Shown here: positions 35,934 through 47,289 of the stretch, piece after piece
Layout: each line of letters opens with the position of its first letter
Numbering within the stretch: the first letter of the stretch is position 1
Assembly: GCA_964030475.1 (NCBI GenBank)
Contig: CAXIPT010000001.1
Coordinates: 19,657,979-19,721,978 of the forward strand
From: Tethya wilhelma
Lineage: Eukaryota > Porifera > Demospongiae > Tethyida > Tethyidae
DNA: 64,000 bases
Direction: 5' to 3'
Position numbers and translations under genes: made by a program
Notes under the pieces: model-generated
Databases searched by the model: none
What the model saw: the letters and a program-made list of their open reading frames with translations, nothing else
Told to the model about the DNA's origin: nothing

Positions 35934-37362
35934 ATTAGGTTGCTCTAAGCTCACAAGAGAATGTGTGTCATATTCTCAGGTAGAGTTATGGCATTAGGAC
36001 CAGGTATATGACCCTAGCTGGACACATAGGGCATGAAGAGTACATGGAGGAGGTAGGATTGTGCTTGCATCCATGGTCTTATATAAGTAGGTACAGTTTA
36101 TATTCTTCTGTGTGCTCACAAATTGAATTAAATTAGTAGTGCATTGTGGACAACAAATTAAGTAGTGGTAAAAAGGAAATAACAAATAGGCTTATAGAAA
36201 ATATAGGAAAGATAAACGCGTATAGATGCTGTCGGTCTATAAGAGAGTCTACTTAATACGTACATCATTAAACACTAGTACAGTGTATGGTGTAGATCTA
36301 GTGAACTTACATTATCTGATGACTCTGAATCAACAGGAGAGCTGCTGGGGCTGGTCTTACTGGCAGGGGAACTGGGAGTACTCCTCAACTTCTCACTCAC
36401 CTTCTGATGCTTCTTAGCCAACAGCTTACACCAGGTGGTGAGAGAAATGAGTGGTGGTTTTTAATCTTAATTAACAATAATATTATTATGATAAGCACAT
36501 GTACTGGAGGACATGAATTTAGTGATGTAATTCATTGAAGGTCATGTTGATCCAGCTACATGTTACATGTGGGTGGATCCAAGGAGACTCATCAGACCAT
36601 GAGGAGCTCAATGGCATGAGGCAAAACAATAACACTCTGAGAATGTGATTACTAGTGCTTTGCAGGGAACAATATGAAGACATGCAGCCCTTCCTTCCTC
36701 CAGAGCCATTCTTTGAGTCTTCTTTTATGCAGTTGACATATGGTTTATGAGGCTAGGCTGGATAATTAAGTTCTTTCTTTGTAGTCACTAAGCCAATAAT
36801 AGACTCACTCTGATCTGAGAGATGTTGACTTGTATTGTTCTGACCAGGACCATCACCATGAGACTGCCCAGAGGGATGTTAGTCACTGACCTCTCAGAGT
36901 ACCAGCCCACCTTAGACAGTGTCTGGAGAGGAAGAAGAACAACAAAACCATAATCAAAACATTTTTATTATAAAGTGCATTGGCAGTGGTCATCATTATG
37001 AATGAAGAACATGCCAGTTCCATTCTAGATCTGATTGCTGTTTCTAAAGGTAACCTCAAACGATTGATCTAGCACTTGAGGCTCTACGATGTAATTAGAC
37101 AATGGACTGATAATTATTCATAGCTAGCAAAAGTTGACAAGCAGAATATGATTATTTAATAGCGGGCTGAGAATTGAGAACATTCCCAAAACTATATTAA
37201 ATCGTTCTAGAGTAAGCACATTCTCAGCTGGTGATAACTGACCTGGGTGTGGCAAGGATGTGTCTGAGGAAGATGCCAGAGGAGTGGCGAGGGTACATCT
37301 GAGAGGAGAGGAGAACCAGGAAGAGATTGATGGCCTCAAGATGAACATCATAGGTGAACGGG
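35672..37362 (-). pseudogene. DYM: Dymeclin (DYM) fragment with missing exons (copy 2)
   Basis: Recognisable DYM pieces in order: 37243-37362 (TYDVHLEAINLFLVLLSSQM), 36809-36922 (WYSERSVTNIPLGSLMVMVL), 36311 to about 36445 (WCKLLAKKHQKV, acceptor not found) and a last exon 35672-35791 (YVEEDQPEKFFIPYV). Compared with vertebrate DYM, about 280 residues are missing between the first two pieces. The exons before the last are also absent. The last exon differs from the copy at 42432-42569 by deletions of 3, 6 and 9 bases, all multiples of three. Dymeclin is a peripheral Golgi protein. A further exon-like frame at 37560-37735 (NPVEVAAMAALLARQLVEGL) may belong to it. It is probably a decayed partial duplicate; assembly scrambling is the alternative. 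Confidence 0.65.
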
Positions 37363-37744
37363 CTGGATGAGAGAGAGAATACAGTAACTATAACATCAAC
37401 AAATTGTACCATACATGGTTCACTCCCATATCTATGAATACACCTACAATACCCGTCAGACACAAATAGCTCTCAATTATAATGCCGGCCACTAGCTATC
37501 ACAACAACAATAATACAAGACATTATACAGAGTTTCACCTCACACTTCATCTTTGTTCTGAATTCACATCAGTAGTACTCAGTTCAGCCAGCAATGCCAC
37601 CAGTCCCTCCACCAGTTGTCTTGCTAGCAGTGCTGCCATTGCTGCCACCTCCACTGGGTTAATGACAGAGCCACCATTTATACTGCTGATAGCTAAAGCT
37701 GAGAGAGAAGTTCGGGGAATTGGAGCCTTCTAACAGTCACATGA

Positions 37745-38673
37745 CCACTAGTAAGTGTCACATGTTCTAAGATGAAAATGTGCCTTATATGCAACTTGGA
37801 GCACAGCAACTTGGAACAGCATTGTCAATGTGTACCTATACATGTGGTTTCTCTATGCCAAGTCACTGCATGGCTATACATGATTTCCTAGAAGAGATCT
37901 AGAGAGATATTAAAGGATATTGAGAGAGTAGACATCATCTAAACACCCACACAAATCTAGTTTCCAATGTTTCCAAGTGGCCGGGCTAAGATCAATGACG
38001 AAGTATAGTTTTTTGACTGCCAGGCCATGCATTATATGGATGATGGAATTTATGTTTTCAATGTTTGGAGAACCATAGTCTCGCGGGCCAGACTCTTCCC
38101 AAGGGAAAAGGAAGAGTCTGGTAACTCTGCTATCAGTGGTATGTTCTGCACTGTCAGCAGATTGTAGTGTGGTTTGCTGTTTTCAAAATTGACAAGTGAT
38201 GCAATGGCTTCACCTGTAGTAGGGATTACTATTGGAGTTTACATAGCTAACACGCTGTGGCCAATTAAAGTGTCCGAGAAATTCCTGGACACTTGAACAA
38301 AACCGCCATGCGAGTGTTGACCCTTTCTTTCCTTGAAAGGGGCTGGCCCGCGAGACTAGGAGAACCATGTCATGTCTTAAATGGCTATTTCTACTTACTG
38401 AAATGACCCACATTTCTATTTATACCTATTATTCTACAAAGGACAATACACCAGCTAGAGTTCTTCATATCATTATCCAAGTTGCTCTGAATCAGACACA
38501 AAGTGCATGATGACCACAAGTACAAATAACTCTCAGACTGTGGTTGGACGAGGACAATCCACAAGACATCAAGTTGTTCGCTGCCAACACATGCCACTTC
38601 ATTATGAAAAATAACAATTATTATGGTAAATGCCTAGCTGTCCTTAAAGAACAAAAGAAATAATTTATTATTT
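37745..38673. other. Gene-free stretch around a Mutator-like MITE
   Basis: Apart from the element at 38076-38358 I see no gene, repeat array or clear signal here. Confidence 0.5.
38076..38358. mobile_element. Mutator-like MITE, TAGTCTCG ends, 9-bp TSD
   Basis: Starts TAGTCTCGCGGGCCAGACTC and ends GGCTGGCCCGCGAGACTA. The exact 9-bp duplication GGAGAACCA flanks it (38067-38075 and 38359-38367). It is the same family as 482-1165 and the 35-bp palindrome at 30906-30940. Confidence 0.85.
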
Positions 38674-38991
38674 GTGTTTATGCAATGCTCGTGTCAACAA
38701 AATCGATACTACTTTATACAATGTTTCAAAGACAAGACTATTGATTGCTTCAATGATCAAGAATTGCACTGGACCATGGATATTCATTTGTATGATTACA
38801 ATCGACATGTCAATCTAACCGAACAAAAGGTACCATTAACAATGCATGACTTATCAACCTCTCAAGATGCTCAAGTTAGTCTTCGAAATAGAAAGATTGA
38901 CTTGTTACATTATTTACTGCATGCCACCACTCTGGCATTCACTTGTGTCTGGTTTGTGACTCAAGATACACTTGAGCAGGTCAGGGTCTAA
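38674..38991 (+). CDS. Hypothetical 105-residue frame, unrecognised
   Basis: A frame from Met at 38674 to a stop at 38991, of ordinary composition (WTMDIHLYDYNRHVNL; LLHYLLHATTLAFTCVWF). It has no recognisable domain and no evident upstream or downstream exon, and it lies in transposon-rich DNA just before an N join. It could be a fragment of a mobile-element or duplicated gene, or chance. Confidence 0.2.
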   Translation: MFMQCSCQQNRYYFIQCFKDKTIDCFNDQELHWTMDIHLYDYNRHVNLTEQKVPLTMHDLSTSQDAQVSLRNRKIDLLHYLLHATTLAFTCVWFVTQDTLEQVRV

Positions 38992-39385
38992 GGAGCCGTA
39001 GTGGTACTGGTTCTTCACAGGTTCATGTATCTGGTGTGACTCGGGTGTATGATACGTGGGTCATTTCTGCTATTCCTATTTTTGTTGTATATTATTTTTC
39101 TAAAGCGAACAAACCAGGAGCTATGTCTGTGTTTCCCGTAAAGAGGGGTGCCCCCTCCTTTCAACTATCTTCTTCCCATGCATACAAATACATATAAAAC
39201 TACTAATTTTCAGAGAATTTTAAGCAACTCCCCCACTCACCCCCCCCCCCAAATCCAACCTCTTTACTTCTGTCCTGGGGAAAACACTGTATGTAATAGT
39301 ATAGAAATGTGTATAGATATAATTATAGCAAATTTGTTATTGTATAATGAACATATAACAGCTAGTAAGAGAATTATTACCTAGN

Positions 39386-39577
39386 AACAGGTAACTTAAA
39401 CTGGACTGCCAGCCAAGAGTTGGGTATAAAAATGAAGTAGCCATGTGCCGAAATTGAGACATGCCTTGTTACAATACTTTTTAACGCACTGCCCATTCCT
39501 ACACTATTTATTTTTTTGAAATTTTTACTACTTGTTCATTCACTTTTTTTCAACACTACAGTTTGGAGACTATTAGA
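39386..39577. repeat. Palindromic interspersed repeat, copy B (right arm only)
   Basis: Matches bases 239-432 of copy A closely, including the non-palindromic end segment. The left part is missing at the N in 39385. Confidence 0.75.
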
Positions 39578-40814
39578 AGTGATACAGTCAGGATGGGTGG
39601 GAACTACATGCGCCTGTGCCGATAATCGGCCTCCGTATTGTCGGTATAGATGGCTTTTCCTATGTGAGTGCTTTAGTGGTTAGTTGGTTATGGGAGGGAG
39701 CTGCTCGTGTTAACTATTCTTGCTTCTTTAACAGTTTGTCATCAATTAATAATTTTTTATCATTTTCACAAACAAAATAATTATCAATAAGAGTAACAGC
39801 TATAGTATTTTCATTGTCTATGCTATTCTTGGTCTATAGGCGTTTGAGTTTCTTGAGTCTGTTTCGTTTTAGTTTTTCTCTGAGTGGTTCAGTGCATTCC
39901 TGTATATTTTGTTCCATTCTGTGACCAAGTTTTGGCTATTTGTGCTGATTGGCAGCATTTCATCCTGGATTTGGTTGATTATTTGTTTGTGTTGCTTGAT
40001 TACATTTGTATAGTGCCTTACGAGAAGTTTTGTAAGTTTCATTGTGGTTACTTTTTGGATTTTGTGCCATTTAGTTTCAACATCTGTATTTGAATGGTAA
40101 ATATGTGGTTGGCACCATATGGATAGGCCCTTTGGTGGCTTTCTGGCTATTAGACAGTTTTCCATGAATTTCTTGTGGTGGTTAGCTTTAGTTAAGATTA
40201 TTAAAGTTGTGTAAATTTGCTTATTTCCTCCAGTCATCTAGTGAGTTCTTGGTGTGCTGCCCTGTGATCTGCAGACTCGTGACGTTCCATGCTTTCTTCT
40301 CTCTGACCGTGGTGTTTCTCTGATAAGTTGGATGTCTCTTGTTCTCCGTTTATTCCTTCATCTTGAATGTCATCTTTTGTTTAATATCTCTGTATTGTGT
40401 CATTTGATGTATAATGAAATTATCTGGTTGCATATCTTCTACACTTGGTGAAACATCTGCCCAGTCTGGCATTTCTCCCAGTACCATGGATGATTCAATG
40501 GGCTTGATAATATTCTGTTCTTTCTCAATTTGGCTATCATTTGTAGTTGTTGGTAAAGGGTCGCCAGGTGTGGGCGGTGGTGTACGTACCAGGCTGATGC
40601 TCCCGTAGATTGTGAGCTCTGTTTAGCATCTTTTGGCTGACCATCTCTTCGGTCTGGCTTTTAACTGGTATCATAATGTTTAAACTTTCCGGTTGGGAGC
40701 AATTTTGGACGGCTTCCTGTCCACCATTGGTAGCCGTTTTGCTCGACATAATCAGTTTATTGTTGGACCTTCAGGCCTCCTGTTCTCCTTGGGTAGGATG
40801 TTCTTCAGTCTTCT
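39578..40814. other. Stretch between two copies of the palindromic repeat, possible element interior
   Basis: It lies between a right arm (39386-39577) and a full palindromic copy (40815-41170). It has two modest minus-strand frames (39869-40237 and 40537-40749) and no recognised host gene. It may be the interior of a larger element using these repeats as ends. Confidence 0.35.
39869..40237 (-). CDS. Hypothetical protein, possibly mobile-element ORF
   Basis: 122 residues, rich in Lys, Asn and Ile, with a KFMENCLIARKPPKGLSIWC segment and a predicted helical KQHKQIINQIQDEM stretch. It reads like the N-terminal accessory frames of some invertebrate retroelements, but I cannot name a family. The same frame remains open past the ORF end on the 3' side for a short Lys-rich tail. 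Confidence 0.3.
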   Translation of the reverse strand: MTGGNKQIYTTLIILTKANHHKKFMENCLIARKPPKGLSIWCQPHIYHSNTDVETKWHKIQKVTTMKLTKLLVRHYTNVIKQHKQIINQIQDEMLPISTNSQNLVTEWNKIYRNALNHSEKN

Positions 40815-41170
40815 GGAATGGGCGGTGCGGTAAAAAGCATTGGAACAAGGCATGTCTCAATTTCGGCACATGACTACTTCATTTTTTATGCCCATGCAAC
40901 TCTTGGCCGGCAGTTCAGTTTAAGTTGCCTGTCTTAATTGTTATGGTTTACTCCACTGCTTAGCCAACTGATTAGATTGAACCAACACAACACAAAGCTA
41001 TGATATTGCATTTATGACACTGAAGATCCATATTAGGGATATCAATCAAGAATAATTATATATAAATCAAAAATGAAGTAGTCATGTGCCGAAATTGAGA
41101 CATGCCTTGTTCCAATGCTTTTTACCGCACTGCCCATTCCTACACTACTTATTTTTTTGAAATTTTTACT
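40815..41170. repeat. Palindromic interspersed repeat, copy C (both arms)
   Basis: The left arm (GGAACAAGGCATGTCTCAAT at about 40841) is matched by the inverted right arm (GACATGCCTTGTTCCAATGC at about 41097). The spacer between arms differs from copy A. It ends at TTTTTGAAATTTTTACT, before the extra end segment shared by copies A and B. Confidence 0.75.
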
Positions 41171-41592
41171 ACTTGTTGAAAATTAAACTAAAGCTAATAT
41201 AGGGTGGGACAAGGGGTCTGCTACTTACATTGTATAAGACTAATTGTTGTAGTATACATAATTGTCCTGTAGCCTATACAAAATAAAGGTGTTAACATGC
41301 ACATTCAATGAGCTCACACACATCAAGTACTATCCTAACATGGCTCTACTTTACCTACATGGAAATACCTCGCTAGAACAGCTCAACAGCTACATACATC
41401 AAAGGTTATACCGTTATACATGAAAACTACATTAGACCTATCAAAGTACTACAGTAAATAGAGTTAGTCATAGAATCATTTCCTCACCATTACGTACTGT
41501 AATATCAATCGTGACAATCACACCATTATACTGCATTGCAAGAGTATTTCATGTGAATGACTCTGACATGAACAGGCACGCACACAGCTCAC
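41171..41592. other. Gene-free stretch
   Basis: No gene or repeat recognised. It holds several short near-inverted strings but no array or coding frame. Confidence 0.4.
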
Positions 41593-41680
41593 CACAATAT
41601 TCCTTTTGTATCTCTTGTGCTAGTTGAACATTGTCAATCACTCTAGATTTCAGTGCATCAACTAGGGCCCCATGTTGGCC
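41593..41680 (-). pseudogene. Possible orphan exon next to a MITE
   Basis: A minus-strand frame (QHGALVDALKSRVIDNVQLA ... EIQKEYC) ends at a good donor, G|GTGAGC. Its upstream side is cut by the element at 41686-42117, beyond which lies the ankyrin fragment 42118-42313. It may have been a downstream exon of that gene, but there is no ankyrin pattern in it. Confidence 0.3.
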
Positions 41681-41685
41681 AGGGG

Positions 41686-42117
41686 TAGGCCTTTGCAAAT
41701 TATGCTTAATTTTTTGCCCATTATGCTATGCTCTAATGCTCACAATTTCACCTATTATGCTCCACAATTTTACCTATTATGCTCAACATTTTCGTGTTAA
41801 AATCCATAATTTGTCATGCATTTACACAAAATACACAACATCCACCAAGATATCCCGATCTATTTTGACTACAATTTGACACAACTGCTGTTAGGATAAC
41901 ATGCAATTATTGTTAAGCGATATTATATAAGGTGATTTATCTAGAGTAAATTATATATTGATTATTCAAACCTACAATAGTTAGTACGAAAGTGTTCAAG
42001 TCTATAATTTTTGCTCAAATTATGCCAGGAATTCACCTATTATGCCAGCATAATTCTCTGATTCTAATGCTTACCTATTATGCTCAAAATTATGCTAGCA
42101 TAATTTGCAAAGGCCTA
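41686..42117. mobile_element. TIR element, TAGGCCTTTGCAAATTATGC ends
   Basis: Perfect 20-base inverted ends, TAGGCCTTTGCAAATTATGC and its reverse complement at 42098-42117, with many internal CCTATTATGC repeats. I find no convincing target duplication. It abuts and truncates the ankyrin fragment. Confidence 0.8.
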
Positions 42118-42313
42118 CATCCAGGTCTCCATAGGCTGCTGCAAAGTGTAGAGGTTGATGTTGATGTGGCCATAATGAGAACTGCTTTGTTTCACCTCTG
42201 TTCAGGCCGCAAGCTTCCTCAATTGTAGATAGTAGCCCTTCAAACTCTGAGTCTCCGCTAGCAGAAGTTTTAAACAAGTTTTGTTCTTCAAGATTGCTTT
42301 GAACATCGTCCAT
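42118..42313 (-). pseudogene. Truncated ankyrin-repeat gene fragment
   Basis: From Met at 42313 (MDDVQSNLEEQNLFKTSASG) the frame reaches QPLHFAAAYGDLD, the same first ankyrin repeat as at 35.4 kb, then runs directly into the TIR element at 41686-42117 and stops. It is a diverged paralogue of the 35019-35579 gene and likewise lies about 120 bp downstream of a DYM last exon. Confidence 0.7.
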
Positions 42314-42431
42314 GACTGCATGGACAAACTAGCCTATAGATAATCACAATTTATCACATGCACCAATCTCAAAGGTCAAACCACTGTTTATACTTTATCA
42401 GAAATGAATCACAAAATTTTAATAATCATTA

Positions 42432-42937
42432 TCAAGAAGTAAAGAAATGAATTTTGCTATTGTCCCAATGTAGTGCTGATGATTTAAAGACTAGTGTCCA
42501 CACATAGGGAATAAAGAACTCCTCTGGCTGGTCTTCTTCAACATAACGGAACTTCAACTCTGGAAACACCTGGGTATGGAATGAAGGAGGATCAAGTGAA
42601 AACAATGATTATTCATAAGCAATTGATTATATAGAGAAAATTGTACATACACACTCGAACTTCTACTGCATAACAAATCAACTGGTCTACAAACATCTAT
42701 ATACCACAATATTATTATATCTCTAGGAAATTACCCCTACTGCATGAACAACTAACTGCACAGGTCTATTTCATTAGCAGCCCACACATCATGGCCAACA
42801 GTAAACTGGCCGTGACTTACTCTGAGTCTATTCCTGGGCCATGACTTTGAAGCCTGTATGATAGTCTCTAGCACAAATGCTGAAGAGTAGGGGGAGGGGC
42901 CACTCTTCTCTAGCTTAGAGGAGAAGAAGGCTATCAC

Positions 42938-42979
<42 letters not shown>

Positions 42980-43240
42980 ATGTGTGTCATGTCACATGCT
43001 GTGTTATGGCTACGGGACATGTGACCCTATAGCTACATATGTGAACAATATACTCACAGTCTCAATGTTCTGCACGAGGTCCATGAGAGAGGGGTGTGTC
43101 CGATAAGGTTCAAACACCTCTCTCTGGTAGAGGAGGGAGTAGACCAGATGAGGGTTGTTGTGGAGGTTGTGAGTGAGACTGGAGTTGGTGATCTCCAACA
43201 CCATCTGGAGAATCTCCTCCAGGATGGAACGATCAGTGGC
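42432..43240 (-). CDS. DYM: Dymeclin (DYM) homolog, last three exons (copy 1)
   Basis: Exons 43058-43240, 42821-42937 and 42432-42569 join in phase 0 and code for the DYM C-terminus. The first has LHNNPHLVYSLLYQREVFEP and RTHPSLMDLVQNIET. The next has VIAFFSSKLEKSG. The last has VFPELKFRYVEEDQPEEFFI and ends HFFTS. These resemble vertebrate Dymeclin over about 145 residues. DYM is needed for Golgi organisation and secretory traffic. The exons look intact. No upstream exon is found before the N at 43308, and the sequence beyond it is unrelated, so the 5' part is elsewhere or lost. Exons of a second DYM copy lie at 35.7-37.4 kb in an order that does not join to this one. Confidence 0.8.
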
Positions 43241-43476
43241 CTACAGAGGGAGACACAGGAGGTTGGGGGAAAGACATGCATACAGTGGTGTGCATTGAAT
43301 AGGTTANAATCAGGAATAATAAAAATGCACAATTATGTGTACTGTAATGGTCAACTCAAGCATTGTTTTCCAATGAGAAGTATGATATGGTTTTAACAGC
43401 TATTATTTCAAGAAACATCAAAGGAGTGGATTATTATAGTATTGTTGTTTATTAATCTTCTATATTCCATTTATAG
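43241..43476. other. Short gene-free stretch across an N join
   Basis: Contains the single N at 43308, which probably marks a contig join. Nothing else recognised. Confidence 0.4.
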
Positions 43477-43665
43477 GTGAAGATGAGGAGAATAAAAGAA
43501 GGAAGAAGAGGTCTCACAGTGGTAGGAGAAAGAGAGAAAGTGAGAAGAAGCTTAAGTTAAAGAGATCTTAAAGTGACACAAGAGACATAAGTCATCTAAT
43601 GAGCTCGAGAGAGATGGAAGACTTCGAAGAAAGAGAGACACAGAGCAGACACTGACTCAGACTGG
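43477..43665 (+). pseudogene. Copy of the SREK1IP1-homolog last exon
   Basis: GGTGAAGATGAGGAGAATAA and what follows match the last exon at 3117-3292 for its whole length, preceded by an AG acceptor (TTTATAG). The copy has a premature TAA near 43570 and several indels. Similarity continues past the stop into 3' flank (ATTCATTGCTCTGTGTGTGA), so this is a DNA-level duplication. Orientation is opposite to the parent. Confidence 0.8.
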
Positions 43666-43667
43666 GG

Positions 43668-44142
43668 GGGTGGAAGTGTATATCAATATTCATTGCTCTG
43701 TGTGTGACAGTGTGCAAGTTAGTCTGTGTTTCAATTGGTCTTGTTGTGTAATCACCTAGAGGTATGTTATTATTGAAGCACTGCAATAGTAATTTTCTCA
43801 GTAAGTAAACTTTTGTCAGCATAATAACATTGGTCTTGTCATGGATCGATATTATAGCCAGTGTTAATCAACTATATACTAATAGTGATTCCATGATTTT
43901 GTACTTCGCTGGTCATGCAATCTACAGTACAATGATCTTTATAGCTAGTACTGATACATGTACAATAACTTGAGCTGTCGATACCTTACATTTTGTGAGC
44001 AGCTGCAGTCAACATAATTCACATTGGGTGTGGGCAGTTCATGAGGTGATGTTTAGGAATGCAATTAATGGTTACGTATTGTATCAAAATGTTAAGAAAT
44101 TCATAAACCAAAATAATATTCAATTGGCAAACAAACTATAAT
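43668..44142. other. Gene-free stretch
   Basis: Begins with the duplicated 3' flank of the SREK1IP1 homolog; the rest shows no gene or repeat I recognise. Confidence 0.4.
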
Positions 44143-44671
44143 GAAAGCACCTACGGTGCATAAGCCTCGGCACACTACTATTATATTCTCGTATGGCCCC
44201 TCTCCAGCAGGGAGCTCAGGGTGGCACTGAGAATATTTAGAGTGCTCAGAGTCACCTGTCAAGTTCACTGACTGTTACTGTATTGCAATCATAGTTCTAC
44301 CAACAATTATCCCACTAAATTTGACTTACAAATCAATTCCCTTCCTGTCCAAGCTGAAGCTGCATGCTGTTAGCAGCTATAGCCAAGCTACTATATTTCT
44401 AGATAACGCACACTACGTAGAGAGGGCGTAATTGATGGGTGTGGTTCGAAGCAAAGCGCTCAGAGATGCACAGAAACCTCAGATCTCAGAAACTACAGCG
44501 TTTTGCAAGATTCTACACGTCAAATTTCTAGACAATCTCGATTTATGAACGTAAGTACCTTCCATTTTCAGCATGGAGCTGCCATTCTTCAGATAACTTT
44601 GTAACAGACAGACAGACACACAAAACGACTACCATAATCCTCGGCACGTGCATAGCACGTGCCGAGGCTTA
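44143..44671. mobile_element. TAAGCCTCGGC-ended TIR element, copy 1
   Basis: Starts GAAAGCACCTACGGTGCATA then AGCCTCGGC, and ends GCACGTGCCGAGGCTTA. A second copy of similar layout is at 44838-45448. Both share a GATAACGCACACTAC ... CAGACAGACAGAC internal region. It is inserted just past the 3' end of the ankyrin-Death pseudogene. Confidence 0.75.
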
Positions 44672-44729
44672 ATTAGTGTATATGTTGTCATGGTAACAAA
44701 CATATATCATGAGGGTGGAACTATTGCTT

Positions 44730-46421
44730 CGATCTTTATCTCTTGTGCTATTCTTGGGTCAAAGGGTTCCACAGCTTCAGCTAGTGCCTCCCATGATGGA
44801 CGGATGAGGGTTGACCTGTTTCAACCACTCTCTCAATGAAAGCACCAAGGTGCATAAGCCTCGGCGCACTCACATGTATGCATGACATATGACCAGTACG
44901 GTCTGGTGTCAGCGGCCTAGCAAATTCAAGCCTGCTGCAATTGACCTGTGGTTAACCTAGTTATAAACCGCTGTTTTAGAATTCATTGAATATACTTTTG
45001 ATGCTTGTAGTACTTAGTACTTGCACTTTAATGCTCAGCTCGAGATACTTCTACACAAAGCTATATTAATTCAACTTGCAATCATTGAGTTACTTACCTG
45101 TACTCTCCAAGCAGCAGGCTAAGCCAGCCTGCCAAACTCCAGTCCATGATTCAAGCTGTATTGTTTCTAGATAACGCACACTACACGGGGCGTGATCAAT
45201 GGGTGCGGTTTCGAAGCTAAGCGCTCAGAGAAGCACAAAAGCCTCAAATCTCAGAAACTACAGCGTTTTGCAAGATTCTACACAACAAATTTCTAGATAA
45301 TTTCGATTTATGAACGTAAGTACCTTTCATTTGGACCATAGAGCTGTCATTCTTCAGATAATCTAGTAACAGACAGACAGACAGACAGACACACACACAA
45401 AACGACTACCGTAACCCTCTGCACGTGCTACGCACGCGCCGAGGCTTAACAATCTCACGAAGACAGTCATCAGCAGAGTTACGATAGTTGTACTCTATCT
45501 TTTGCAGTGTTCCATCATCCATTCCTAACAGTACTCCCATGTTGTGCCAGACACTGGCCAGGCAGGGGGAGAGTGAATCTTATTGCATGTTTTAATGTGA
45601 GCATTATTGACCTTCTTTTAGATATTGGATTATTGTTAGACAGCTGTGCTTCATGATTCATATTATTTGAGGGTATTTCTGGATGTTGAAAATGACTTTC
45701 CAATATTTTATTTGCGATGTGTAGGAGCTGAACTTGACGGCTCTCCACTCTGTCTATTCTATCAATAATTTCAATCACTTGCTTTTCAAAAGTTGCAAAT
45801 GAGGGCGAGTCTCTTAGAACAGGTGGAGAGGATTTATGTGATGTCGCAGGATGCTGCGTTGGCACTTCTCTGCCGTATGTTTGGAGTACTAGTAGTTGAA
45901 CAATTTTATTACGTCACGTCTTCTTGGCTATATCTAAGGATGACAGTCCAACACTGTCTTTTAGGTCCACTTGAGCACCATGATCTAATAGCAACTTTAC
46001 TTATGTCCATTAAGATTTGCAATAATCAATGATGACCAACCAATATTGTCTTGTAGGTCTACTTGAGCACCACAGTCTAATAATGTTTCCTTATGTCCAT
46101 TTTGGCTTGCAAACATCAATGTTGACCATGCATCCATCATTCTTCTGTAGGTCCACTTGAGCACCATGGTCTAATAACACTTTTACAGTTTCATGTCCCG
46201 TTTTACTCGCTATCATCAGTGCTGATCGCCATCTTTCTTTTGTGTCCCCTATTGTCCCTGAGGTTCACATCAGCACCATACTTACAAAGGACTCTCACAA
46301 GTTGAGCACTTGCAGTGGCTGTCATCAATGGACTCCTTCCATCTTTATCTTAATGATTCACATTAGCTCCTTTTTTCATCAGCACAGGGTATTTATATAG
46401 CAGCAACTCTTCAGATGCCAT
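44730..46421 (-). pseudogene. Ankyrin-repeat/Death-domain gene, decayed and interrupted
   Basis: From Met at about 46421 (MASEELLLYKYPVLMKKG) an in-frame TAA occurs after about 25 codons. Ankyrin repeats follow in shifting frames (SPLMTATASAQLVRVLCKYG; LLDHGAQVDL seen repeatedly). A linker frame (45515-45865, FEKQVIEIIDRIDRVE) leads into the first half of a Death domain (LTLKHAIRFTLPL) with a small insertion that shifts the frame. A 611-bp element (44838-45448) splits the domain. Its last third resumes at 44730-44837 (REWLKQVNP) with another frameshift. The 3' flank matches that of the Death domain at 28.2 kb. It was probably once an ankyrin-Death signalling protein. Confidence 0.75.
44838..45448. 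mobile_element. TAAGCCTCGGC-ended TIR element, copy 2, inside a Death domain
   Basis: Same ends and internal sequence as copy 1 at 44143-44671, about 80 bp longer. The host Death-domain sequence is continuous across it when compared with the 28.2-kb copy, showing a true insertion. Confidence 0.8.
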
Positions 46422-46501
46422 CTTCTTTTAGACGTAGACCCACCCCTTTCACAGTGCGACCTTTGAACCCACTCGTAACCTTTGAACCTGAGGAAGAAAA
46501 T

Positions 46502-47204
46502 ATGAGTCAGATTTACATCAAGGAACCACCAACAAATGGAAAGGTAGATTGTTTATAACGTTCTTTGAGTCGTCTATTATCGCTACAAATGGTGTCCTGG
46601 CTCTCTTATGTCCTAGGTTCTTCTCAAGACCTCTGTTGGGGAGCTGGATGTGGAGTTGTGGTCGAAGGAGACTCCATTGGCTTGCAGGAACTTTGTCCAG
46701 CTGTGCATGGAGGGATATTACAATGGAACAATGTTTCATCGAATCATCAGGGGTAGGTTTGCTGTATTCGACTTTCCGAATCAAATCAAATAATTTTTTC
46801 CCCCTTCACCTTCAGACTTCATTGCACAGGGTGGTGATCCTACAGGAACTGGAGAAGGTAACTGTTAAGTTAGCAGCTGTTTAAAAATGAAGATGACTTG
46901 TCTGGCCTTTTTCTACTTCTACAGGTGGAGAATCTATTTATGGCCATCCTTTCAAGGTATGGAGAGAGAAACTCTAAGTATGTCAATATCAATTCTCATG
47001 TTGCTCTAACCTCCACTTCCTGTAGGATGAGTTTCACTCTCGTCTCAAGTTCAATCGTCGTGGTCTGGTGGGCATGGCCAATGCCGGGAGGGACGACAAT
47101 GGGAGTCAGTTCTTCATCACCCTCGGACGATGTGATGAACTGGACAAGAAACACACCCTCTTTGGAAAGGTAGGCCATATCATGTACTAGGAGGAGAATA
47201 TCTC

Positions 47205-47289
<85 letters not shown>

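Noticed and set aside
46549..46884. 111-codon plus-strand frame at the start of CWC27
   Set aside because: Different frame from the cyclophilin exons, which match the family across splice sites.
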